From Pseudomonas sp. Bout1 (lineage in GTDB: Bacteria; Pseudomonadota; Gammaproteobacteria; Pseudomonadales; Pseudomonadaceae): a DNA stretch of 64,000 bases. Below, piece after piece: positions 27,516-35,990 of the stretch. A program made the position numbers and the translations under genes. The notes under the pieces are model-generated. The model saw only the letters and a program-made list of their open reading frames with translations, was not told where the DNA came from and did no database searches. The stretch is from assembly GCF_034314165.1 (NCBI RefSeq), contig NZ_JAVIWK010000001.1:5285001-5349000 (forward strand). The letters are read 5' to 3'. Numbering within the stretch: position 1 is the first letter of the stretch; every line of letters begins with the position of its first letter.

Positions 27516-28443
27516 CGCTCACCTGCCTCGGTACGTCTCGGCACAGAGCCTGGAAGACGCCGGCCAGTGGCTGCTGGACCTGCAAACCCATCCCGAACGC
27601 TTCGAAGATTTCGACCGCTGGCTGCACAGTGACGATGAGCATTTCGAGGCCTGGGCCCGGGTCAATCGCGTGTGGGACACCGTGGGCAAGCAACCGGCCA
27701 CGACGAAACGCCACTGGCCGCGACGCACGCGCCTGCCTCTTCTCGCCGCCGCGTGTGTCAGCGCAATGGCCGTGTGCGCGGCCCTGGTATTGAGCCCGGG
27801 CTGGCGCGCCGACTACAGCACCAGCACCGCACAAACCCGGGAAGTCATCCTCAGCGATGGCAGCCGCTTGACCCTGGCGCCGCAAAGCGCGGTCAACGTG
27901 AGCTTCAACGACCGTCAGCGCGAGGTCATGCTGGTGCAGGGCGAGGTGTTTTTCGAGGTAGTCCACGACGCCAGGAAGCCCTTTGAAGTACGCAGCGAAG
28001 ACGCTGTGATCCGCGTACTCGGCACCGCCTTCGACGTCGCCCGCCGCAGCAGTGGCCTCAGTGTGGAAGTTCGCGACGGCACCGTAGGCGTCAATGGCCA
28101 GTACCGCTTGGCTGCCGGGCAACGCGTGTGGATCGACCGCCAAAGCGGCCTCGGCACGCAGTCCGCGGTAACACCAACCGAAGTTGCCGGATGGGTCAAC
28201 GGCTCACAGTTCTTTGAAAACGCCAGCGTGGCGCAGGTGGTGGAGCAACTGGACCGCTATCAACCCGGCTGGATCGTGATCCAGGATCCGGCCCTGGCAA
28301 ACAAACGCGTCACCGGACTCTACGACATGCGCGACACCCAGCGAGCCTTGCAAGCGCTGGTCGCGCCGATCGGTGGCGAAGTGCGCCAGTACTCCGCATT
28401 GCTCACGGTGATTGGCAGCAAAAAACCCACTGCTGAAAAATAA
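27508..28443 (+). CDS. FecR-like sigma regulator (anti-sigma/signal transducer)
   Basis: Encodes 311 residues. The N-terminal cytoplasmic part (about 1-75) has the DUF4880-type motif QWLLDLQTHPERFEDFDRWL. One membrane helix follows (about 76-100, LPLLAAACVSAMAVCAALVL), then a periplasmic FecR domain (REVILSDGSRLTLAPQSAVN) and a C-terminal STN-like segment. It senses the loaded receptor in the periplasm and controls the sigma factor. It overlaps the sigma gene by 8 bp, so the two are translated together. Confidence 0.92.
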   Translation: MHDAHLPRYVSAQSLEDAGQWLLDLQTHPERFEDFDRWLHSDDEHFEAWARVNRVWDTVGKQPATTKRHWPRRTRLPLLAAACVSAMAVCAALVLSPGWRADYSTSTAQTREVILSDGSRLTLAPQSAVNVSFNDRQREVMLVQGEVFFEVVHDARKPFEVRSEDAVIRVLGTAFDVARRSSGLSVEVRDGTVGVNGQYRLAAGQRVWIDRQSGLGTQSAVTPTEVAGWVNGSQFFENASVAQVVEQLDRYQPGWIVIQDPALANKRVTGLYDMRDTQRALQALVAPIGGEVRQYSALLTVIGSKKPTAEK

Positions 28444-28455
28444 TTGCAGTGGCGC

Positions 28456-28482
28456 TGAAAAAAACGCCCGAGGTGTACGTCT
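28456..28482 (+). promoter_or_regulatory. Possible ECF-sigma promoter of the TonB-dependent receptor
   Basis: TGAAA and CGTC separated by 17 bp resemble the TAAAW-N16-CGTY pattern of iron-starvation sigma promoters in Pseudomonas. It lies about 60 bp upstream of the receptor start. The match is short, so this is tentative. Confidence 0.35.
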
Positions 28483-28538
28483 TTGTAGCTCCTTGTATTG
28501 CGAATGACTCGCAATACCAAACACCAAGGCGATGAACC

Positions 28539-31271
28539 ATGGGTTACCGATCACCTGCCGCACTGGCAATCTTGTGCGTAGCCATCAACAGCGCGATATT
28601 TCAGCCAACCCAGGCAGTGGCGGCAGAGCCTGCGATGGCGCCCGGTGATCAGGCCACCCGTTTCTTTGACATTCCCGCCCAACCGCTGACGACTGCGCTG
28701 GGCGCTTTCGCACGCCAGGCCAACCTGCAACTGGGGCTGGAAGCCGGGCTGGTGGACGGCCTGCAAGCCCAGGCATTGCGTGGCAACTTCACCCAGGAGC
28801 AAGCCCTGCAACGGCTGCTGGGCGAGGCGCAGGTCAGCTGGAAAATCGACGGCCAGCGCAGCCTGATCCTCAGCCGTCGCAGCCAGGCCACCGCAGCTCC
28901 AGGCGACCTCGACGAATCGGAAATGCTCGGCCCCGTCACCATCAAGGGCGGCGAGACCAGTCGTTTGATCGGCGACGCAGCGCAGGTCTACACCAAGGCC
29001 GGCTCCAGCGTGTACATCTCCGGCGAAACCATCAACCGCTTTCGCGGCTCCTCCCCCGCCGACATCCTCAAGGGCGTGCCCGGCGTGCAAACCGGTGACA
29101 GTCGCAACGGTGGCGCCCTCGACGTCAATATCCGTGGCATCCAGGGCCAAAGCCGGGTGCCGGTGACCGTCGACGGCAGCCAGCAGGCAATTGATGCCTA
29201 CCGGGGCTACAGCGGCATGCAGCAACGCAGCTACATCGACCCGGACCTGATCAGCTCCATTACCGTCGACAAGGGCCCAAGCATGGGTGCCGACGCAGCC
29301 GGTGCGATTGGCGGCATGGTCAAGATGAAAACCCTGCAACCCAAAGACATTCTCAAGGACGGCGAAACTTACGGCTTACGCCTCAAGGGCGACATCTCGA
29401 GTAACAGCGTCGAGCGACCCACCGAATACAAATCCACGCCCCACCATGGCAGTAACGGGCTGACCGATCCTGACTCGCATTCCGGCAGCGTCGCGTTCGC
29501 CAGCACCAGTGACGTCGTGGATTTTGTTGCCGCCTATTCCCAACGTGCGAACGGCAACTACTACGCTGGCAAAAAGGGCTTCAAGGGCTATCAAGTGTTT
29601 CAGCAGGTGCGCCGGTACGACCCAAAAACCCGCAAGTACATTTATGTCACCCAGGAAGCCAACAGCGCGGCCAAGTTCTTCAAGCCAGACAGCGAAGTGT
29701 TCAACACCTCCAGCGACACCGAATCGGTGCTGCTGAAGACCATCATCAAGCCATCCCCAGACCAGGCGCTGGAACTGACCTACCGCTACACCGATGGCGA
29801 ATATGGCGAGGTGATGCCCTCGCAGGTGATCCGCAACACCTCCGGCAGCGTACCGCAATGGCAGCCCGGCACCATGCGCATCAACGCCTACACCGCGCGT
29901 TATACCTTCAAGCCCGAAGACAACCCGTTGATTGATTTCAGTGCCAACGCCTGGACCACCAAGGCCCAAAGCGAAGCGTTCAACGGCCTGGTCACGGTGA
30001 CTCCGCTGTATGGCCATGACGATGACGCCGACCCGCTCGGTGAAACCTACCAGGACGCTTTGCGTAACCGCACCAAAGACAAGCGCTGGGGCGTGGACCT
30101 GAACAACACCTCGCGCTTCGACACCCGGGCGGGCAAGTTAGCCTGGTCCTATGGCGGCTCCTACCAGGAAGAAAACCTCGGCCCCGATGACAACTCACCG
30201 GTGTTGCAATCGGACCTGGAAAAAAACCGCTTCATCCGCAGCGGCGAGCGCCAGGAAGGCAGCCTGGTGAGCTCCCTGGAATGGAAACCGGTCACGGCCC
30301 TGACCATCACCGCCGGTGGCCGCTACAGCGAATTCAGCAGCAAGGACCACAACCGCAAGGCCAAGGCGGCCACCTTCGATGCGGACCGCAACCCCACCAG
30401 CTACACCTATGCCGCCCCTATCGAACGGGACGATCATGCCTTTGCGCCGTCATTCGGGGCCAAGCTGAACGTCACCGACAACAGCTTCATCTACCTCAAC
30501 TACAACCAGGGCGTGCGCATGCCGAGCCTGTTCGAGTCCACCCTGGGCTTGTTCACCGCTGCCGTGCCTGGCGACCACCTCAAGCCCGAGCGCAGCAAAA
30601 ACTGGGAGTTCGGCGCCAGCACCCTGAAAAACGGCCTGCTGGTGGAAGGCGATACCGCCGCCGCCAAACTCGCCTACTTCAACAACAAGATCGAAAACTA
30701 CATCACCCGTGACTACACCGACATCTTTGCCGGCAACCTGCAGAACGTCGACAGCTTCACGGTCAAGGGCATCGAGGTGCAAACCAGCTACGACATGGGC
30801 CGGGTATTCACCGACGTCTCCGCCACCTACTACCTGAACGCCAAGACCTGCGCCCCGGACATCGCGAAAAAGCTTCGCGAAGAGGATGACCCCAACACCC
30901 CCAACTGCGTCGACGGCGGCTTCCCGGGCTCCTACACCAACACCCAGAACCCACCCAAATATTCGATCAACACCACCCTGGGCAGCCGCTGGTTCGACAA
31001 TAGTCTGGTGCTGGGCGGGCGCATGGTCTACAACAGCGCGCCCACCGCCAAGCTCAACAAACCCTGGAACGACGGCATCACCACCAACCAGATGTACTAC
31101 CGCAAATCCGCGATCTTCGACCTGTTCGCCAGCTATGAAATTGTCAAAGGCACCCAACTGGATTTCTCGGTACAAAACCTCACCAACGTGTACTACCTCG
31201 ACCCACTGGCACAGAGCTTTATGCCCGCACCGGGGCGAACATTGCGTACGGGGCTGACGGTAAAGTTCTGA
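28539..31271 (+). CDS. TonB-dependent outer-membrane transducer, HasR-like
   Basis: Encodes 910 residues. A signal peptide (about 1-28) is followed by an STN signalling domain (about 40-112, FFDIPAQPLTTALGAFARQA), a plug (about 150-265) and a 22-strand barrel ending in LRTGLTVKF. The STN domain shows that it signals to the FecR-like protein. The barrel contains VRMPSLFES and GDHLKPERSKNWE, which look like degenerate FRAP and NPNL boxes of heme receptors, and the end DPLAQSFMPAPGRTLRTGL resembles HasR. Heme or hemophore uptake is therefore plausible, but no hasA gene is nearby and the ligand is unproven. Confidence 0.88.
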   Translation: MGYRSPAALAILCVAINSAIFQPTQAVAAEPAMAPGDQATRFFDIPAQPLTTALGAFARQANLQLGLEAGLVDGLQAQALRGNFTQEQALQRLLGEAQVSWKIDGQRSLILSRRSQATAAPGDLDESEMLGPVTIKGGETSRLIGDAAQVYTKAGSSVYISGETINRFRGSSPADILKGVPGVQTGDSRNGGALDVNIRGIQGQSRVPVTVDGSQQAIDAYRGYSGMQQRSYIDPDLISSITVDKGPSMGADAAGAIGGMVKMKTLQPKDILKDGETYGLRLKGDISSNSVERPTEYKSTPHHGSNGLTDPDSHSGSVAFASTSDVVDFVAAYSQRANGNYYAGKKGFKGYQVFQQVRRYDPKTRKYIYVTQEANSAAKFFKPDSEVFNTSSDTESVLLKTIIKPSPDQALELTYRYTDGEYGEVMPSQVIRNTSGSVPQWQPGTMRINAYTARYTFKPEDNPLIDFSANAWTTKAQSEAFNGLVTVTPLYGHDDDADPLGETYQDALRNRTKDKRWGVDLNNTSRFDTRAGKLAWSYGGSYQEENLGPDDNSPVLQSDLEKNRFIRSGERQEGSLVSSLEWKPVTALTITAGGRYSEFSSKDHNRKAKAATFDADRNPTSYTYAAPIERDDHAFAPSFGAKLNVTDNSFIYLNYNQGVRMPSLFESTLGLFTAAVPGDHLKPERSKNWEFGASTLKNGLLVEGDTAAAKLAYFNNKIENYITRDYTDIFAGNLQNVDSFTVKGIEVQTSYDMGRVFTDVSATYYLNAKTCAPDIAKKLREEDDPNTPNCVDGGFPGSYTNTQNPPKYSINTTLGSRWFDNSLVLGGRMVYNSAPTAKLNKPWNDGITTNQMYYRKSAIFDLFASYEIVKGTQLDFSVQNLTNVYYLDPLAQSFMPAPGRTLRTGLTVKF

Positions 31272-31272
31272 C

Positions 31273-32055
31273 ATGACCCACGACTACCTGAACCCGCCCC
31301 GCAAAACGTTGTGGAGCGTGGCAACACTGATCACCCTGGGCAGCTACGCGGGCATCACCGCGTGGCTGCTTTACTCGCCCACGGTGTCGGTGGCCGAGGC
31401 CGCGCCGGCAGCCATGATCATCGAACTGGCCGCCGCGCCCGTGGCGCAAGCCGTGGAGGATGACCTGCAAGTCGCGCCGGACAAAGTGGTGCAGAAACAG
31501 CTGAATACGCCGTCGGAAAAACCGCCGAAAGAAGTGGTGAAAAAGGTCATACCGGCAAAGAAACCGAGCCCGGCCAAGCAGGCCACATCGCCTCTCAAGG
31601 ACACGGCCCAAGGCAGCTATTCATCGGCGCCGGAACACGCTCGGGATTTTGAAGCAGCGCCAGAGAAACACGAGGAACAACCGGCGCCGTCGGCCACTAC
31701 CGCCCCACCCAAGCTCGATGCGCAAACCGCTGACACCACGGCGGCAAACCAGTCGTCTCGTGGCAATGCCGACCCGGCGCTGAAGCTGCAATGGGAAGCG
31801 CAATTGCTGGCGCATCTGGAGCGATTCAAACGTTACCCGCAAAACGCGCGTGACCGTGGCGACCGGGGCGTGGCGTATCTGCGGTTTGAAATTGACAGCA
31901 ACGGGAAAGTGTTGAGCACGAGCGTGGTTCGCTCGGCAGGTTTTGCCGAGCTGGACGCCGCGACGCTGGACATGATCAGCCGGGCCTCCCCGGTACCGCG
32001 CCCGCCGGAGGGCAGCAAGCTGCGGTTTACAGTGCCGGTGGTGTTTGCCAAATAA
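31273..32055 (+). CDS. Energy transducer TonB (HasB-like)
   Basis: Encodes 260 residues: one N-terminal membrane helix (about 15-36), a long periplasmic Pro/Lys/Ala-rich linker (about 65-165) and a C-terminal TonB domain (about 170-260, LLAHLERFKRYPQNARDRGD, then GVAYLRFEIDSNGKVLSTSV). It starts 1 bp after the receptor stop, so it is likely a dedicated TonB for that receptor, as HasB is for HasR. Confidence 0.92.
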   Translation: MTHDYLNPPRKTLWSVATLITLGSYAGITAWLLYSPTVSVAEAAPAAMIIELAAAPVAQAVEDDLQVAPDKVVQKQLNTPSEKPPKEVVKKVIPAKKPSPAKQATSPLKDTAQGSYSSAPEHARDFEAAPEKHEEQPAPSATTAPPKLDAQTADTTAANQSSRGNADPALKLQWEAQLLAHLERFKRYPQNARDRGDRGVAYLRFEIDSNGKVLSTSVVRSAGFAELDAATLDMISRASPVPRPPEGSKLRFTVPVVFAK

Positions 32056-32162
32056 GTCGTCATGCAACGCAACAGTTTTAAAAGCTGCGGTTTGAAGCAG
32101 CGGTCTAGGGTTTGTAGAGACACGTAACCTGCAGCTCATCCGCTGGTTAAAATACCTCTTGC

Positions 32163-32182
32163 AAGACTTATAAAAGACTTAT
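32163..32182 (+). promoter_or_regulatory. Direct repeat AAGACTTAT upstream of the toxin-antitoxin pair
   Basis: AAGACTTAT occurs at 32,163 and 32,174, one helical turn apart, just upstream of the toxin start at 32,192. It overlaps a plausible promoter (TTGCAA at 32,159, TATTAA at 32,180, 15-bp spacer). Tandem half-sites in this place are typical of autoregulating XRE antitoxins. Confidence 0.4.
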
Positions 32183-32191
32183 TAATCTCTG

Positions 32192-32446
32192 ATGAACTCA
32201 ATCCTTTGGACCCGTAAAGCAGTGAAGCAGTTATTACGCTTGCATTCACACCATCAAAGGCAAGTTCGCGATGCAGTGTCTGCTCTCGAATACATGCCTG
32301 ATGTCGCCAACGTCAAAGCGCTGGTGAACTACAGCAAGGGTTATCGATTGCGCGCAGGCAACTATCGAGTACTTTTCGACTGGGACGGGAAAATCCATGT
32401 GATCAGCATTCAAGAGGTAAAGAAACGTGACGAACGTACCTACTGA
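32192..32446 (+). CDS. RelE/ParE superfamily toxin
   Basis: Encodes 84 residues, starting MNSILWTRKAVKQLLRLHSH, with the RelE-fold elements KGYRLRAGNYRVLFDWDGKI and HVISIQEVKKRDERTY. RelE-type toxins of this kind cut mRNA at the ribosome. The basic C-terminal residues and Arg in YRVLF fit an active toxin. The 3' end overlaps the antitoxin start by 20 bp. Toxin-first order is like HigBA. Confidence 0.9.
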   Translation: MNSILWTRKAVKQLLRLHSHHQRQVRDAVSALEYMPDVANVKALVNYSKGYRLRAGNYRVLFDWDGKIHVISIQEVKKRDERTY

Positions 32447-32753
32447 CATACAAATCATTAACGACCTCGAGGGGAACCCTGCCTTTGTGGTGATCCCTTA
32501 TGAGCAATACTTGGCTCAACAGAACCACCAAGATCTCATTCCACATGCGGTCGTCAGCCGTATCGTAGAGGGTGCCACGCCCATCCGGGCCTGGCGCGAG
32601 CACCTCAACCTGACACAAGAGGAAGTAGCCAAACGCCTTGGCATTTCCCAACCGGCGTATGCCCAGCAGGAGGCGGTCAACAAACCTCGTAGGGCGACAC
32701 GGGAAAAGATTGCAAAGGCATTCGGCATCAACGCAGATCAGTTGGAACTATAA
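32427..32753 (+). CDS. XRE family antitoxin
   Basis: Encodes 108 residues from a GTG start preceded by AGAGGT. The N-terminal part (IQIINDLEGNPAFVVIPYEQ, then YLAQ) looks like a toxin-binding or Phd-like strand segment. The C-terminal half (about 50-105, LNLTQEEVAKRLGISQPAYA) is a Cro/C1 helix-turn-helix. It probably neutralises the RelE-like toxin and represses the operon through the upstream direct repeats. Confidence 0.9.
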   Translation: MTNVPTDIQIINDLEGNPAFVVIPYEQYLAQQNHQDLIPHAVVSRIVEGATPIRAWREHLNLTQEEVAKRLGISQPAYAQQEAVNKPRRATREKIAKAFGINADQLEL

Positions 32754-32756
32754 GGC

Positions 32757-33605
32757 TTACTCAGGAAAATCCGCCCCCTCAGTTACTTCAGCCCACGCAT
32801 CAAAATCCGCACTCAACGCCTTCACCTTGGTCCGCGCAAAGGTCAACGCAGCCTTGCCCAACAACAGGCGCAATGGCGGCTGCTCCGCCTCCACGGCCTT
32901 GACGATGGCAATCGCCGCGCGCACCGGGTCACCCGGCTGCTTGCCGCTGTAGTTGCGGACCATGTTGGCCCGGGCCACCGCCGTTTCCTTGTAGTCGGCA
33001 ATCCCGTGAGCCGCCTCGTTGGCCGAACGCCCGGCCCAGTCGGTGCGGAACGGACCCGGCTCGACCAGCAATACCTTGATGCCCAACGGCGCGACTTCCT
33101 GGGACAGCGCCTCGGAAAGGCCCTCCACCGCAAACTTGGTCGCATTGTAGAAACTCAACGACGGGAATGCCGCCACGCCACCCACCGAGGAGATGTTCAC
33201 GATGCTGCCGGAGCGCCGAGCACGCATGCCGGGCAAGGCCGCACGGGTCATGGCGCTCAGGCCCCATACGTTGATTTCGAACATGTTGCGCACATCATCC
33301 AGATCGCTTTCTTCGAAGGAGCCGAAGTAGCCAACGCCGGCGTTGTTGACCAGTACGTCGATATGGCCGAAACGCGCTTCAGCCGCTTTGACAGCCGCCT
33401 CGACCTGGGCCTGGTCGGTAACGTCCAGCGTCAGGACCAGGGCGTTGTCTTCGTGACCGGCGACGATGTCCTGCACCTGTTGCGGATTACGCGCGGTCAC
33501 CACGGTCGGGTAGCCAAGGCTCAGGGTGTGCAACGCCAACTGGCGGCCGAAACCGGTGGAGCAGCCCGTGATGAACCAGACGGGTTTTGCGGTGGAAGTC
33601 GTCAT
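32757..33605 (-). CDS. Short-chain dehydrogenase/reductase
   Basis: Encodes 282 residues of a classical SDR. The cofactor loop is TGCSTGFG (about 13-20), NNAG is at 87-90, and the catalytic residues are Ser140, Tyr153 and Lys157 (YNATK). Substrate unknown. The gene is divergent from a LysR-type regulator that likely controls it; the 97-bp gap contains a CTTGC-N18-GCAAG inverted repeat (33,653-33,680). Confidence 0.93.
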   Translation of the reverse strand: MTTSTAKPVWFITGCSTGFGRQLALHTLSLGYPTVVTARNPQQVQDIVAGHEDNALVLTLDVTDQAQVEAAVKAAEARFGHIDVLVNNAGVGYFGSFEESDLDDVRNMFEINVWGLSAMTRAALPGMRARRSGSIVNISSVGGVAAFPSLSFYNATKFAVEGLSEALSQEVAPLGIKVLLVEPGPFRTDWAGRSANEAAHGIADYKETAVARANMVRNYSGKQPGDPVRAAIAIVKAVEAEQPPLRLLLGKAALTFARTKVKALSADFDAWAEVTEGADFPE

Positions 33606-33702
33606 AAAGGGCCAATCCTCGTGTGTGTAGGAAAAGTATGCGCGCCGCCGTTCTTGCTAAAAAGATGCATAATCCGCAAGCCCCTTTCGGAAATACCACA
33701 CA

Positions 33703-34599
33703 ATGGACACGCCCGATTTCCAGCAATTACGCCTGTTTTTGCAGGTCGCCCGCTCGAAAAGCTTTACCCAGGCGGCCGACGCCAGCAGCCTCTCGGTGTC
33801 AACGGTGAGCCATCGCGTGCGCGCCCTGGAGAAACAGCTGGGCGTGCAACTGCTCAACCGCACCACCCGCAGCGTCAGCGTGACCGAGGCCGGCGAGCAG
33901 TTGATCGAGAAGATCGCGCCGCTGTTGGAAGAACTGCAAACCAGCCTGCACAGCGTAGCAGCGGCCACGGTCGACGCCTCGGGCACCTTGCGCCTGAACA
34001 TTCCCTCCACCGCCAGCCGAATGGTCCTGCAACCGTTGCTCCAGCGTTTCCTGCGCAAATACCCGGGCATCAACCTGGAAGTGGCCGTGGACAACAGCCT
34101 GGTGGACATCGTCGCCCAGGGTTTTGACGCGGGCATCCGCTACGACCACGTGCTGGCCGAAGACATGGTGGTGGTGCCGGTGGCGACGCAGTTGCGCTTC
34201 GTCATCGTCGCCACGCCGGAGTATTTGAAGGGGCGCAAACTGCCCACCCATCCCCACGATTTGCTGGAGCATGAGTGCGTCAACTACCGCAGTGCGCAGA
34301 CCGGCTCGCTGCACCGCTGGGACTTTGAAAAAGCCGGCAAACAGATGCGGGTGACGGTAAAGGGCCGCCTGGCAACCAATGACATTGAGTTGATGGTACG
34401 AGCCGCACTGGACGGGTTCGGCTTTGCCTATGTGGCGCGCTCCAGCGTCGAGCAGTACCTGCAACGCGGTGAGTTGGTGGAGGTACTGGACGACTGGATT
34501 GCCCACAGCGCGCTGTATTTGTATTACTTCAACCGTACGAACACGCCGAAGAAACTACGGGTGTTTATCGAGTTCCTGAAAGAAGAATTCGGGACCTGA
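33703..34599 (+). CDS. LysR family transcriptional regulator
   Basis: Encodes 298 residues with an N-terminal winged helix (about 5-65, FLQVARSKSFTQAADASSLS, then VSTVSHRVRALEKQLGVQLL) and a LysR substrate-binding domain (about 92-295). It is divergent from the SDR gene, the standard arrangement for a regulator and its target. The effector is unknown. Confidence 0.94.
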   Translation: MDTPDFQQLRLFLQVARSKSFTQAADASSLSVSTVSHRVRALEKQLGVQLLNRTTRSVSVTEAGEQLIEKIAPLLEELQTSLHSVAAATVDASGTLRLNIPSTASRMVLQPLLQRFLRKYPGINLEVAVDNSLVDIVAQGFDAGIRYDHVLAEDMVVVPVATQLRFVIVATPEYLKGRKLPTHPHDLLEHECVNYRSAQTGSLHRWDFEKAGKQMRVTVKGRLATNDIELMVRAALDGFGFAYVARSSVEQYLQRGELVEVLDDWIAHSALYLYYFNRTNTPKKLRVFIEFLKEEFGT

Positions 34600-34623
34600 T
34601 CCCTTCAAAAAGCGAACCCCATC

Positions 34624-34980
34624 ATGCTCTACCGTTTCGCCGCCGACGGCCTGGTGCTGTTTCATTTGACGTTTATTCTGTTCGTGCTGTTTGGCGGTTT
34701 GCTCGCCCTCAAATGGCGGCCGGTGATGTGGCTGCATCTGCCTGCTGCCGCCTGGGGCGTCGCCGTTGAAGTGTTCCACCTGCCCTGCCCGCTGACGCGT
34801 TGGGAAAATCTGTTTCGCCATTTGGCCGGGCAGGATGGTTATGGCGGTGGTTTTATCGAGCATTACATCCTGGCTCTGATTTACCCGGCCGGGCTGACGC
34901 CGCAGATTCAGTTGGCGCTGGGCGCGCTGGTGCTGCTGATCAACATCGCGGTGTATGTGCGGTTGATCAAGCGCCGCTAG
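34624..34980 (+). CDS. DUF2784 family membrane protein
   Basis: Encodes 118 residues with three to four hydrophobic segments and the DUF2784 features WLHLPAAAWGVAVEVFHLPC followed by PLTRWENLFRHLAG. Function unknown. It lies 24 bp after the LysR gene on the same strand. Confidence 0.88.
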   Translation: MLYRFAADGLVLFHLTFILFVLFGGLLALKWRPVMWLHLPAAAWGVAVEVFHLPCPLTRWENLFRHLAGQDGYGGGFIEHYILALIYPAGLTPQIQLALGALVLLINIAVYVRLIKRR

Positions 34981-34986
34981 GCTTGC

Positions 34987-35328
34987 GTGGTGCGCGTATC
35001 TGCCAGCGAAGTGATCGGCGTTAAAGTGCTGCCGCAGATCATCACCCGCCTGCGCCGGCAGCATCCGCACCTCAAGGTCGAACTGGTGCCGAATAACCGC
35101 CTGCTCGATCTGCTGCAACTGGAAGCCGACATCGCCGTGCGAATGGTCCGACCCAGCCAGGAACAACTGCTGGCAAAGCGTATCGGCGTGATCGAAGTCG
35201 GCCTGCACGCATTTGCACTGCAAATGGACACCTGGATCACCATGCACGAAGACCTGCGCAACAGCCCACGCTGCCGCGTCACCTTTGATGCCCTGGTGGC
35301 CGGTTTGCAGCATTACGTACAGGATTGA
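34987..35328 (+). pseudogene. Remnant of a LysR-type regulator (helix-turn-helix missing, internal deletion)
   Basis: The frame reads VRVSASEVIGVKVLPQIITR and LVPNNRLLDLLQLEADIAVR, which is the start of a LysR effector domain (normally near residue 90). It then jumps after EVGLHAFALQ straight to the C-terminal MDTWITMHEDLRNSPRCRVT segment. The DNA-binding half and the middle of the effector domain are absent. It begins directly after the in-frame stop of DUF2784 and has no ribosome-binding site. Most likely the residue of a deleted regulator gene. Confidence 0.82.
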
Positions 35329-35382
35329 GACAGCTTCGCTGGTGAAGAATCAGAGTCCCTCAATCCCTTCATAGACGCCCCC

Positions 35383-35961
35383 ATGTCCGAAGCCTTCGAA
35401 GTCCCCAGCCCCCACGAAAAACACGTCGAACACACCACCGAACATGCCCACGGCCGCGGGGACAATTTCGCCAGCCGCATCGCCGTAATGACCGCCATCA
35501 TGGCCACCGTCGGCGCCATGCTCAGCTATCAGGCAGGCTCTACTGAAAGCGAAGCGGCGATGGACAAAAACAACGCCGCCATCTTCAAGACCGAAGCTGC
35601 CAACCAGTGGAACTACTACCAGGCCAAATCCAGCCGGCAGAACCTCGCGGAACTGGCCACGCATATCCCAGGCGTCGACGCCAAGCACTACACCGACGAG
35701 ATCGAGCGTTATAAAACCCAGAAGGAAGACGTGCGCAAACAGGCCGAAAAGCTCGAAGCCACATCGAAAGAATGGGATGAACAGTCAGAGCAGGCGCTGC
35801 ACCAACATCACCGCTGGGCGCAGGCGATGACCGCGATTCAGATCGCGATTTCGTTGGCGGCGATTACGTTGCTGACAAGGAAGGAGTGGTTGAAACGCAT
35901 GGCGTATACCGCCGGTGGTGTGAGTGTGGTGTTGGGCGGGATGGCGTGGTTGCATATTTGA
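35383..35961 (+). CDS. DUF4337 family protein
   Basis: Encodes 192 residues. After a His-rich N-terminus come a hydrophobic segment (about 30-50, IAVMTAIMATVGAMLSYQAG), a charged coiled-coil-like region (about 55-145) and two C-terminal membrane segments. The NQWNYYQAKSSRQNL segment is typical of DUF4337. Function unknown. Confidence 0.87.
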   Translation: MSEAFEVPSPHEKHVEHTTEHAHGRGDNFASRIAVMTAIMATVGAMLSYQAGSTESEAAMDKNNAAIFKTEAANQWNYYQAKSSRQNLAELATHIPGVDAKHYTDEIERYKTQKEDVRKQAEKLEATSKEWDEQSEQALHQHHRWAQAMTAIQIAISLAAITLLTRKEWLKRMAYTAGGVSVVLGGMAWLHI

Positions 35962-35990
35962 GAGCTGGATTTTCATCGCCCTTCGAAAGC

